Below are positions 16,229 to 23,692 of a stretch of 36,954 nt of DNA, in pieces. The notes under the pieces were generated by a model. It ran no database searches and was not told the origin of the DNA. It was given only the letters and a program-made list of their open reading frames with translations. The stretch spans positions 1 through 36,954 of the forward strand of contig CAMNJZ010000014.1 in NCBI GenBank assembly GCA_946541955.1, in the 5' to 3' direction. The DNA is from an uncultured Lachnospiraceae bacterium (lineage in GTDB: Bacteria > Bacillota > Clostridia > Lachnospirales > Lachnospiraceae). The stretch's first letter is position 1. Each line of letters begins with the position of its first letter. A program made the position numbers and the translations under genes.

Positions 16229-16256
16229 ATTGTATCATTCCGCCCCGGAAATGCAA
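16229..16256 (-). promoter_or_regulatory. Promoter of murT
   Basis: On the minus strand TTGCAT (16256-16251) and TACAAT (16234-16229) are 16 bases apart, with TGA just before the -10. The transcript would start near 16222, inside the longer murT reading frame, which supports the shorter protein. Confidence 0.7.
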
Positions 16257-16351
16257 AACCCAAACTGTTTCTTTGCGGCCTGGCCTTTGCGGCCTGGCGC
16301 CGGGCCCTTCCTGGCCCTGTAAATATTCAGAAAGCGCCCCGGGCTGATCTG

Positions 16352-16360
16352 TGTTAAGAT
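16352..16360 (+). promoter_or_regulatory. Possible extended -10 promoter of the TPR/DUF4037 genes
   Basis: TGT followed by TAAGAT at 16355-16360 fits an extended -10 element divergent from the murT promoter. No good -35 is seen at the right distance. Confidence 0.35.
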
Positions 16361-16410
16361 GGTCCTTAGAAGGCCCGGGCGGCCGGAGCAGGCGAAAGGA
16401 GAAGACGGCG

Positions 16411-17244
16411 GTGGATTACGGATTAAAGCCCGAAGATTATAAGGAACCCAGATGCCCTCTGTGCGAGGATCCCTACGGGGCAGCGCCCCGGGTGAAATCG
16501 GTGCCCCAGCAGAGGATCGTTGAAAAAATGAACGCCTACATGGCCGCAAGGGACTATGAAGGGGCGGAGCGCCATCTCCTCTACTGGCTGGAGGAAGCCC
16601 TCCTGGGGCATGACCGCCGGGGCGAGCTGATGATCCGGGGCGAGCTGATCGGCCACTACCGCAAGGTGGGGAACAAAGAAAAGGCCCTGGAGAACGCAGA
16701 CAGGGTCCTGGCCCTGATCCGGGACATGGACTTTGAGGAGACCATTTCCGCCGGGACAGCCTATGTCAATGCGGCCACGGCCTGCAGCGCCTTTGGAGAA
16801 AACGAAAGGGCCCTGGCCCTCTTTGAAAAGGCCAGGCAGATCTATGAGGCGGCCCCAAAGACGGATCCCTCCCTCCTGGGGGGCCTTTACAACAACATGG
16901 CCCTTGCCTGCAGCGCCCTTGGCCGGACCGGGCAGGCCATGGACCTTTATGAAAAGGCCATCCTTTCCATGCGGAAGGTCCCGGACGGGCACCTGGAGGA
17001 AGCCATTACCTGCCTGAATATGGCGGATACCCTGGTCAGTGAAGGCGGCATGGAACAGCACGAGGACCGGATCTACGAGCTTCTGGACAGGGCCTGCAGC
17101 CTTCTGGAGGATCCGGGACAGGCCCCGGCGGGCTACTATGCCTTCGTGCTGGAAAAATGCGCCCCGGTCCTTTCCTGGTACGGATATTTTGCCGCGGCAG
17201 AGGACTTCCGGGAAAAAGCGGAGAAGATTTATGCAGGGACTTGA
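16411..17244 (+). CDS. Tetratricopeptide-repeat protein
   Basis: This 277-residue soluble helical protein has a short N-terminal segment with RCPLCEDP, followed by TPR-like helix pairs: DYEGAERHLLYWLEEAL, KEKALENADRVLALI, NERALALFEKARQIY and TGQAMDLYEKAILSM. A GTG start at 16411 follows AAAGGAG by nine bases; an upstream in-frame GTG at 16351 lies within the putative promoter. TPR arrays bind other proteins. Its 3' end overlaps the DUF4037 gene by 14 bases, so the natural partner is that protein. It may act as a scaffold or as a neutralising partner; the function is unknown. Confidence 0.82.
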   Translation: MDYGLKPEDYKEPRCPLCEDPYGAAPRVKSVPQQRIVEKMNAYMAARDYEGAERHLLYWLEEALLGHDRRGELMIRGELIGHYRKVGNKEKALENADRVLALIRDMDFEETISAGTAYVNAATACSAFGENERALALFEKARQIYEAAPKTDPSLLGGLYNNMALACSALGRTGQAMDLYEKAILSMRKVPDGHLEEAITCLNMADTLVSEGGMEQHEDRIYELLDRACSLLEDPGQAPAGYYAFVLEKCAPVLSWYGYFAAAEDFREKAEKIYAGT

Positions 17245-18172
17245 ATTATCCAGACGGTTTTATGAAGAATACGGGAAGCCCATGCTGGAGGACCAGTTCC
17301 CCCAGGTCCTGCCCTACCTGGCAGGGGGACTTACGGGCAGCGGGTCGGAATGCTACGGCTTCGACGACGAGGTCTCCAGGGACCATGATTTTGAGCCGGG
17401 CTTCTGCCTCTTTCTGCCCTCGGAGGACCTGGTGGACCGCAGGACGGCCTTCCTGCTGGAAAGAGCCTACGCCAAACTCCCCAGGGAATTTATGGGCTTT
17501 CAAAGACCCCTGGTGGGCCCTGCGGGCGGCGCCAGGCGGGGCGTCCTGCGGATCGAGGATTTCTATAAGGAAAAGCTGGGGGCAGCTGACGGGGTCCTGA
17601 CCCTGGGCCAGTGGCTCTCGCTTCCGGAAGCCGCCCTGGCGGAGGCTTCCAACGGGCAGATCTGGTTCGACCATTACGGCCTTGTCACCAGGATCCGGGA
17701 AGGGATCGACCATTACCCGGAGGAGATCCGGCGCAAGAAGCTGGCGGGACATCTCCTCCTCATGGCCCAGGCAGGCCAGTACAATTACCAGCGGTGCCTG
17801 CGGCACGGGGAGACGGCGGCCGCCCAGCTGGCGGTCAGCGAGTTCGTCCGGTCCGCCATGCAGGTTATTTTCCTCCTCAACCGGGTCTACCAGCCCTACT
17901 ACAAGTGGTCCTTCCGGGCCCTTCGAAGGCTGCCCCGCCTGTCCATCCTGGCGGAGCTTCTGGAATACCTGCTGACCTCGGACAATGACAAGCCTGCCCG
18001 GGAAGAAAAATATATGGTGATCGAGAGCATTGCGGCCGACATCATCGAGGCCCTGCAGGAAGAGGGGCTGACAGACGCCATCTGCCAGGACCTGGAAAAG
18101 CACGCCTATTCGGTCAATGACAAAATCGGCGACGCCTCCCTCAGGAACCTCCATATCCTGGCCGCAGTTTAG
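17231..18172 (+). CDS. DUF4037 protein with nucleotidyltransferase-like fold
   Basis: This 313-residue protein begins at ATG 17231 inside the end of the TPR gene, with GGAGAAG before it. The N-terminal domain contains GSGSECYGFDDEVSRDHDF (36-54). This is the GS...DxD pattern of the DNA polymerase beta-like nucleotidyltransferase superfamily, with Asp51 and Asp53 as the candidate metal ligands. The C-terminal half (about 165-300) is helical, as in kanamycin nucleotidyltransferase. I recognise the family as DUF4037, whose reaction is not known to me. Overlap with a TPR gene points to a two-protein module. The nrdG gene follows 12 bases later, possibly on the same transcript. Confidence 0.8.
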   Translation: MQGLELSRRFYEEYGKPMLEDQFPQVLPYLAGGLTGSGSECYGFDDEVSRDHDFEPGFCLFLPSEDLVDRRTAFLLERAYAKLPREFMGFQRPLVGPAGGARRGVLRIEDFYKEKLGAADGVLTLGQWLSLPEAALAEASNGQIWFDHYGLVTRIREGIDHYPEEIRRKKLAGHLLLMAQAGQYNYQRCLRHGETAAAQLAVSEFVRSAMQVIFLLNRVYQPYYKWSFRALRRLPRLSILAELLEYLLTSDNDKPAREEKYMVIESIAADIIEALQEEGLTDAICQDLEKHAYSVNDKIGDASLRNLHILAAV

Positions 18173-18184
18173 AGAGGAAGAAGA

Positions 18185-18877
18185 ATGAAAATACACGGAC
18201 TGCAGAAAATGACCCTCCTGGATTTTCCGGGCCGGGTCGCCTGTACGGTTTTTACGGGGGCCTGCGATTTCAGATGCCCCTTCTGCCATAACTTTGAGCT
18301 GGTGGACGGGTCCGCCCCGGCAGTCATGGACGAGGAGGCCCTCTTTGCCTTCCTGAAAAAGCGCCGCGGCCTTCTGGACGGCGTGGCCGTGACAGGCGGA
18401 GAGCCCTGCCTCCACAAAGATCTGCCAAAACTCCTTGCAGGCATCAGGGATTTGGGGTATGCTGTCAAACTGGACACCAACGGAAACCATCCCGACCTTC
18501 TGGAGGAGATCCTGCAGAGGGACCTGGCGGATTATGTGGCCATGGACATCAAGAACAGCCCCGAAAAGTACGCCAGGACCATCGGCCTCTCCCGGATCGA
18601 CCTGGGAGCCGTCACAAGGAGCATAGGGCTTTTGATGGAGAGCGGGAAGGACTATGAATTCCGGACCACCGTGGTCAGCCAGTTCCATGAAGCGGAGGAC
18701 TTTGCTAAAATTGGAGAGATGATCCGGGGCGCCAAGGCCTACTATCTCCAGGCCTTTACAGACAGGGACACCGTGCCCTTTGCAGGGCTCTCGGCCCCCT
18801 CCAGAGAGGAGCTGGAGGGCTTCGCTGACATCGTCCGCCCCTTCGTTAGGCAGGTTCATCTACGGGGAGTTGACTGA
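18185..18877 (+). CDS. nrdG: Anaerobic ribonucleoside-triphosphate reductase activating protein (radical SAM)
   Basis: This 230-residue radical-SAM activase installs the glycyl radical on NrdD using S-adenosylmethionine and a 4Fe-4S cluster. The cluster motif is CDFRCPFC (CX3CX2C) near residues 30-37, with VAVTGGEPCL for SAM binding and KLDTNGNHP on the next strand. The opening MKIHGLQKMTLLDFPGRVACTVF is characteristic of the NrdG2-type activases. It starts at ATG 18185 after GAGGAAGAAG. Unusually it precedes nrdD, which has its own promoter and control sites beginning directly after the nrdG stop codon, so the two genes may be expressed separately. Confidence 0.92.
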   Translation: MKIHGLQKMTLLDFPGRVACTVFTGACDFRCPFCHNFELVDGSAPAVMDEEALFAFLKKRRGLLDGVAVTGGEPCLHKDLPKLLAGIRDLGYAVKLDTNGNHPDLLEEILQRDLADYVAMDIKNSPEKYARTIGLSRIDLGAVTRSIGLLMESGKDYEFRTTVVSQFHEAEDFAKIGEMIRGAKAYYLQAFTDRDTVPFAGLSAPSREELEGFADIVRPFVRQVHLRGVD

Positions 18878-18879
18878 AA

Positions 18880-18927
18880 ACACTATATGTTGTGCATCTT
18901 TCCGAAAATTAAATCAAGATATTGATT
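18880..18927. promoter_or_regulatory. Pair of NrdR boxes
   Basis: Box 1 is ACACTATATGTTGTGC at 18880-18895, close to the NrdR consensus ACACWATATATWGTGT. Box 2 is the palindrome centred in AAATCAAGATATTGATTT at 18911-18928, a weaker match of about 11 of 16. The boxes are 32 bases apart, about three helical turns, as in known NrdR operators. NrdR would repress nrdD when dATP is plentiful. Confidence 0.75.
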
Positions 18928-18950
18928 TCTACCCTCTTCGGTGCTACTAT
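18922..18950 (+). promoter_or_regulatory. Promoter of nrdD
   Basis: TTGATT at 18922-18927 and TACTAT at 18945-18950 are 17 bases apart, with TGC before the -10. The -35 box lies inside the second NrdR box, so NrdR binding would block RNA polymerase. The leader contains the hairpin GCTCG-TTTTT-CGAGC. Confidence 0.7.
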
Positions 18951-19009
18951 TTATCTCGGCTCGTTTTTCGAGCAGGAAGATAATCTGTACTCACCAAAGG
19001 GGGGTTTTC

Positions 19010-21409
19010 ATGTATAAAGTCATCAAAAGAGATGGGCAGATCGCGGAATTCAACATCAGCAAAATCACAGGGGCCATCACAAAGGCCTTTGTAGCCCTGG
19101 AAAAGCAGTATCATCCCAGCGTGATCGAACTGATCGCTCTGCATGTCACGTCCGATTTCGAGGATAAGATCGTGGATGGACAGATCTCTGTCGAAAGCAT
19201 CCAGGACAGCGTGGAAAAGGTCCTTTCCGAATCCGGCTATGCGGATGTTGCCAAAGCCTATATCCTCTACCGTAAGCAGCGCGAGAAGGTCAGAAACGTC
19301 AACTCCGCCCTGCTCAACTACAAGGAGCTGATCAACAACTACCTGCAGATCAACGACTGGCGCGTCAAGGAGAATTCCACCGTCACCTATTCCGTCGGCG
19401 GTCTGATCCTTTCCAACTCCGGCGCCATCACAGCCAACTACTGGCTGAGCGAGGTCTATGACGAGGATATCGCCAGGGCCCACAGAAGCGCTGCCATCCA
19501 TCTGCACGATTTGTCCATGCTGACCGGCTACTGCGCAGGCTGGAGCCTCAAGCAGCTGATCCAGGAGGGTCTGGGCGGCGTACCCGGCAAGATCACCTCT
19601 GCCCCCGCCAAGCACCTTTCCACCCTCTGCAACCAGATGGTCAATTTCCTGGGCATCATGCAGAACGAATGGGCCGGCGCACAGGCCTTCTCTTCCTTTG
19701 ATACCTACCTGGCTCCCTTTGTCAAGGTCGACAACCTGGACCAGCATGAGGTCAAGCAGTGCGTCCAGTCCTTTATCTACGGCGTCAATACCCCCAGCCG
19801 CTGGGGCACCCAGGCACCCTTCTCCAACGTTACCCTGGACTGGACCGTGCCCAACGACCTGAAGAACCTGCCGGCCATCATCGGCGGCAAGGAGATGGAC
19901 TTCACCTATGGCGACTGCCAGAAGGAAATGGATATGGTCAACAAGGCCTTCATCGAGATCATGATCGAAGGCGACGCCAACGGACGCGGATTCCAGTATC
20001 CCATCCCCACCTATTCCATTACCAGAGACTTTGACTGGTCCGAGACCGAGAACAACAAGCTGCTCTTTGAGATGACCGCAAAGTACGGCACCCCTTATTT
20101 CTCCAACTATATCAACTCCGATATGGAGCCCAGCGACGTCCGCTCCATGTGCTGCAGACTCCGTCTGGATCTGCGTGAGCTCCGGAAGAAGTCCGGCGGC
20201 TTCTTCGGTTCCGGCGAATCCACCGGTTCCATCGGCGTTGTCACCATCAACATGCCCAGGATCGCTTACCTGGCCACGGACGAGGAGGACTTCTACAAGC
20301 GTCTGGACTACCTGATGGATCTGGCTGCCAGAAGCCTGAAGACCAAGAGGACCGTCATCACCACCCTCCTGGAGCAGGGCCTCTATCCTTATACCAAGAG
20401 ATATCTGGGCGGCTTCTCCAACCACTTCTCCACCATCGGCCTCATCGGCATGAACGAAGTGGGCCTCAACGCCAAATGGCTGCGGGCAGATCTGACCGAT
20501 GAGAGGACCCAGCGCTTCACCCGCGACGTCCTCAACCACATGCGTGAGAAGCTCTCCGACTATCAGGAGAAGTACGGCGACCTCTACAACCTGGAGGCAA
20601 CCCCCGCCGAGTCCACCACCTACCGTTTCGCAAAGCATGACAAGGAGCTCTATCCCGACATCATCACTGCCAACATGAACGGTACCCCTTACTACACCAA
20701 CTCCTCCCACCTGCCCGTAGGCTATACGGAGGATATCTTCTCCGCCCTGGATATCCAGGACGACCTGCAGACCCTGTATACCTCCGGTACGGTATTCCAC
20801 GCCTTCCTGGGCGAGAAGCTTCCGGACTGGAAGGCAGCAGCCAACCTGGTCCGCAAGATCGCGGAGAACTACAAGCTGCCTTACTACACCATGTCTCCTA
20901 CCTATTCCGTATGTAAGGACCACGGCTATCTGGCCGGCGAGCAGTTCACCTGCCCGATCTGCGGCTGCAAGACCGAGGTCTACAGCAGGATCACAGGCTA
21001 TTACCGTCCCGTCCAGAACTGGAACGACGGCAAGGCCCAGGAGTACAAGGACAGAAAGGTCTACAACATCGGCCATTCCGTTCTCAGACATACCGGCCCC
21101 GTACCGGCCCCCGCAGATCTCCCTGCAGAGCAGACAGCGGCACCGGCAGAAGCGGTCAAAGAAGCTGCATCAAAGGAACCGGAAATCATCCTTTTCAAGA
21201 CCCCTACCTGCCCCAACTGCAAGGCGGCGGCAGCCCTTCTTGACAAGGCCGGCATCGCCTATACGGCCCTCAACGCCAATGAGGAAAAGGACCTGGTCGG
21301 AAAGTTCGGCGTCAAGCAGGCCCCGACCCTGGTGGTCATGAACGAGGACGGCTTTGAGAAGTTCAGAGGCGTATCCGATATCCGGGGATGGCTCAAGAAA
21401 ACGGTATAA
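19010..21409 (+). CDS. nrdD: Anaerobic ribonucleoside-triphosphate reductase (class III) with C-terminal thioredoxin-like domain
   Basis: This 799-residue glycyl-radical enzyme makes deoxyribonucleotides from ribonucleoside triphosphates without oxygen. ATG 19010 follows AAAGGGGGG; the longer frame to 18941 overlaps the promoter. An ATP-cone occupies about residues 1-95 (YKVIKRDGQIAEFNISKI). The catalytic barrel follows. Cysteines around CPICGC (648-653) mark the zinc site, and RITGYY carries the probable radical Gly663. After a Pro/Ala/Glu-rich linker (about 695-723) comes an extra 75-residue redoxin domain with CPNC (Cys734, Cys737) and a cis-Pro-type QAPTLVV. The redoxin suggests the disulfide formed during turnover is reduced in cis rather than by formate. 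A reductase-family gene follows after a terminator. Confidence 0.93.
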   Translation: MYKVIKRDGQIAEFNISKITGAITKAFVALEKQYHPSVIELIALHVTSDFEDKIVDGQISVESIQDSVEKVLSESGYADVAKAYILYRKQREKVRNVNSALLNYKELINNYLQINDWRVKENSTVTYSVGGLILSNSGAITANYWLSEVYDEDIARAHRSAAIHLHDLSMLTGYCAGWSLKQLIQEGLGGVPGKITSAPAKHLSTLCNQMVNFLGIMQNEWAGAQAFSSFDTYLAPFVKVDNLDQHEVKQCVQSFIYGVNTPSRWGTQAPFSNVTLDWTVPNDLKNLPAIIGGKEMDFTYGDCQKEMDMVNKAFIEIMIEGDANGRGFQYPIPTYSITRDFDWSETENNKLLFEMTAKYGTPYFSNYINSDMEPSDVRSMCCRLRLDLRELRKKSGGFFGSGESTGSIGVVTINMPRIAYLATDEEDFYKRLDYLMDLAARSLKTKRTVITTLLEQGLYPYTKRYLGGFSNHFSTIGLIGMNEVGLNAKWLRADLTDERTQRFTRDVLNHMREKLSDYQEKYGDLYNLEATPAESTTYRFAKHDKELYPDIITANMNGTPYYTNSSHLPVGYTEDIFSALDIQDDLQTLYTSGTVFHAFLGEKLPDWKAAANLVRKIAENYKLPYYTMSPTYSVCKDHGYLAGEQFTCPICGCKTEVYSRITGYYRPVQNWNDGKAQEYKDRKVYNIGHSVLRHTGPVPAPADLPAEQTAAPAEAVKEAASKEPEIILFKTPTCPNCKAAAALLDKAGIAYTALNANEEKDLVGKFGVKQAPTLVVMNEDGFEKFRGVSDIRGWLKKTV

Positions 21410-21436
21410 TCCTGCCTGATCATCAAAGGTTTTTGG

Positions 21437-21482
21437 AAAGAGCTCGTGAAGCGCCGCAAGGAATTTCACGGGCTCTTTTTTC
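21437..21482 (+). terminator. Terminator of nrdD
   Basis: A 12-base-pair stem, AGAGCTCGTGAA at 21439-21450 with TTCACGGGCTCT at 21465-21476 (one G-U pair), is followed by a run of T to 21481. Confidence 0.88.
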
Positions 21483-21519
21483 GGGCCGGGAAAGAGAAGC
21501 ACAAAAGAAAAGTCCCATG

Positions 21520-21528
21520 TGCTATAGT
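21520..21528 (+). promoter_or_regulatory. Extended -10 promoter of trxB
   Basis: TGC followed by TATAGT at 21523-21528 forms an extended -10 element after the nrdD terminator. The -35 region is poor. Start would be near 21535, leaving a short leader. Confidence 0.55.
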
Positions 21529-21557
21529 AAGAAAAAGACAGAAAGGAAGAAGTGAAA

Positions 21558-22469
21558 ATGGTAGATGTAATTATCGCAGGCGGCGGCCCCGCCGGCATGA
21601 CAGCAGCCCTTTACCTCAGACGGAACGGCAAGTCCGCTCTGGTCATCGAGAAGAACGGCTTTGGCGGCCAGATCACCCATTCTCCCAAGGTGGAGAACAT
21701 TCCGGGCTTTGCCTCCCTCTCCGGCAATGAATTTGCCGAGAAGATGCTGGACCAGATCCTGGCCCAGGGGGCGGAGATCGAGATCGACACCGTGGTATCC
21801 GTGGAGGACCTTGGGGAGATCAAGCGGGTCACCACCGAGGAAGGCAATGTCTTTGAAGCAAAGGCCGTGATCCTGGCCACCGGCGTCAAGCACAGGATGC
21901 TGGGCCTGCCCGGAGAAGAAGACCTGGTGGGGGACGGAATCTCCTTCTGCGCGGTCTGCGACGGCGATTTCTACGCCGGCAGGAAGGTCTGCATGGCAGG
22001 CGGCGGCAACTCCGCCCTGCAGGAGGCCATCCTTTTGTCCGAAAAGTGCAGCGAGGTCGTCATGCTCCAGGACCTGCCCTATTTTACCGGCGAAGAAGCC
22101 CTGCAGAAGATCCTCTTTGCCCGTCCCAATGTAAAGGCCATGACCGGCGTGAAGGTCACCGGCCTTGTTACAAAGGCAGGCGAGCTGATCGGCGTCCAGG
22201 TGTCCCAGGAGGGAAAGACCCCGGAGACCATAGACTGCGACGGTCTTTTTGTGGCCATCGGCCTGATCCCCGAGAACGAAGCCTACAGGGACCTGGCAGA
22301 CCTCAACGACTGGGGTTATTTTGACAGCGATGAATCCTGCACCACCAAAACCCCCGGCATCTTTGCAGCCGGCGACTGCAGATCCAAGAGCGTGCGTCAG
22401 GTCGTGACAGCCTGTGCGGACGGAGCCGCCGCGGCCCTTTCCGCCATCCGTTATATCAACAGCCTTTGA
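21558..22469 (+). CDS. trxB: Thioredoxin reductase family flavoprotein
   Basis: This 303-residue FAD enzyme of the TrxB family has an FAD-binding IIAGGGPAGMTAALYL at 5-20, redox-active CAVC at 131-134 and the C-terminal FAD motif GIFAAGDCRS. ATG 21558 is seven bases after AAAGGAAGA; a GTG two codons upstream is too close to it. The pyridine-nucleotide domain has AGGGNSALQEA. Where NADPH enzymes have the HRRxxxR phosphate-binding motif, it instead reads VVMLQDLPYFTG, so NADPH may not be the electron donor. Ferredoxin-dependent relatives in clostridia also lack this motif. Its place after nrdD suggests it recharges the fused redoxin domain. The queT start follows by coupling. Confidence 0.88.
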   Translation: MVDVIIAGGGPAGMTAALYLRRNGKSALVIEKNGFGGQITHSPKVENIPGFASLSGNEFAEKMLDQILAQGAEIEIDTVVSVEDLGEIKRVTTEEGNVFEAKAVILATGVKHRMLGLPGEEDLVGDGISFCAVCDGDFYAGRKVCMAGGGNSALQEAILLSEKCSEVVMLQDLPYFTGEEALQKILFARPNVKAMTGVKVTGLVTKAGELIGVQVSQEGKTPETIDCDGLFVAIGLIPENEAYRDLADLNDWGYFDSDESCTTKTPGIFAAGDCRSKSVRQVVTACADGAAAALSAIRYINSL

Positions 22470-22483
22470 TCCGGGAGACAGCA

Positions 22484-22984
22484 TTGAAAACAGAAGACAG
22501 CAAAACGATATTTCTTACCCAGGCGGCAGCCATTGCCGCCGTATACATTATACTGACCGTACTGGCAGCTTCCGTAAACCTGGCCAGCGGCGCCATCCAG
22601 GTCCGCTTTTCCGAGGCCCTGACCATCCTGCCCTTCTTTTCCGGGGCGGCGGTCCCCGGCCTGGCCATCGGCTGCCTCTTATCCAACATCCTTACGGGCT
22701 GCGCCCTGCCGGATATCATCTTCGGGACCCTGGCCACGCTGCTGGGGGCCATCGGCACCAGGTGCCTGCGGGGGAACCGCTGGCTCTGCAGCCTGCCGCC
22801 CGTGATCGCCAACACCCTGATCATCCCCTTCGTTCTGACCTACGCCTACCAGATCCCCGGCGGCATTCCCTTTCTGATGCTGACGGTGGGGGCCGGCGAG
22901 GTCCTCTCCTGCGTGGTCCTGGGGGAGATTCTCCTGAGCGCCCTGCAGAGGGTCCGCGGGGGCGTCTTCAAAGACCAGACCTGA
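22484..22984 (+). CDS. queT: QueT family ECF S-component (probable queuosine-precursor transporter)
   Basis: This 166-residue membrane protein has about six hydrophobic segments. The stretch IQVRFSEALTILPFFSGAAVPGL is characteristic of QueT-type S-components, which bind queuine or preQ precursors and use the general EcfA/A'/T module. No such module is adjacent; the CbiQ/CbiO pair at the left of the window belongs to a metal transporter and is not expected to be shared. The start is unusual: TTG 22466 overlaps the trxB stop, while TTG 22484 has GGGAGA six bases upstream and is preferred. No preQ1 riboswitch can sit in the few bases before it. Confidence 0.8.
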   Translation: MKTEDSKTIFLTQAAAIAAVYIILTVLAASVNLASGAIQVRFSEALTILPFFSGAAVPGLAIGCLLSNILTGCALPDIIFGTLATLLGAIGTRCLRGNRWLCSLPPVIANTLIIPFVLTYAYQIPGGIPFLMLTVGAGEVLSCVVLGEILLSALQRVRGGVFKDQT

Positions 22985-23009
22985 GGAAAAAAGAAGAGAA
23001 AAAAGACCT

Positions 23010-23672
23010 ATGAGAGTGATTTTTGATATGGACGGCGTCCTTCTGGACTCCGAGCGCGTATACAGAGAAGGCTGGCTTTACGCCGCCGAAAAGAATGGGC
23101 TCCCCGAAGACAGGATGCGGGAAGCCGTCATCCGGGCCACCGGGGTCAGCGACCAGATGGAAAGAGCCATTATGGAGGAGACCTTCGGAGGGAGAGAAGG
23201 CTACGTGTTTGAAGATACCTTCCGGGACTGCAGGTCCTACTTCCACGGCGTTGTGGACCGGGGGGAAATGCCTGTGAAGCCTGGGGCCAGGGACCTCCTG
23301 GCGCGCCTTGGGGAGCAGGGGATCCCCCTGGGCCTGGCCTCCTCCACCCCCCTGCCGCTTCTGGAGAAGGAAATGAAAAAGGCAGGCCTTTATGACTTCT
23401 TCGATGTGATCGTCAGCGGCGACATGGCGGAGAGGAGCAAGCCGGATCCGGAGATCTTTCTTCTCTGCGCCGAAAGACTTGGCGGAGAGGACCCGGATAC
23501 CTTTGTTATCGAGGATTCTCATAACGGGATCCGGGCAGCGGCCGCTGCCGGCATGAAGGGGATCATGGTCCCGGACCAGCTTCCCCCGACCCCTGAAATG
23601 AGGAAACTGGCCTGGCGGGTGGAGCCGTCCCTCCATGCAGTCCTGGCTTATTTTGAGACACGCTGGAAATAA
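23010..23672 (+). CDS. HAD-superfamily hydrolase, subfamily IA
   Basis: This 220-residue soluble phosphatase or phosphomutase has motif I DMDGVLLDS (about residues 6-14) with the nucleophile Asp and the acid/base Asp, a helical cap (about 15-85), motif II around LASSTP, motif III Lys in SKPDP and motif IV IEDSHNG. This fits the beta-phosphoglucomutase/phosphoglycolate phosphatase group. It lies 25 bases after queT and 20 bases before the ROK kinase gene, so it is probably co-transcribed. The neighbours suggest sugar-phosphate metabolism, but the substrate is not readable from the sequence. Confidence 0.88.
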   Translation: MRVIFDMDGVLLDSERVYREGWLYAAEKNGLPEDRMREAVIRATGVSDQMERAIMEETFGGREGYVFEDTFRDCRSYFHGVVDRGEMPVKPGARDLLARLGEQGIPLGLASSTPLPLLEKEMKKAGLYDFFDVIVSGDMAERSKPDPEIFLLCAERLGGEDPDTFVIEDSHNGIRAAAAAGMKGIMVPDQLPPTPEMRKLAWRVEPSLHAVLAYFETRWK

Positions 23673-23692
23673 GGAAAGAGAAGGAGGGCGCC

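Noticed and set aside
17246-18859. 537-codon open frame on the minus strand
   Set aside because: It lies opposite DUF4037 and nrdG, both supported by motifs and ribosome-binding sites.
18947-21091. 714-codon open frame on the minus strand
   Set aside because: It is the antisense shadow of nrdD, whose motifs are unmistakable. The frame lacks a ribosome-binding site and has low-complexity Asp/Val/Gly/Leu composition.
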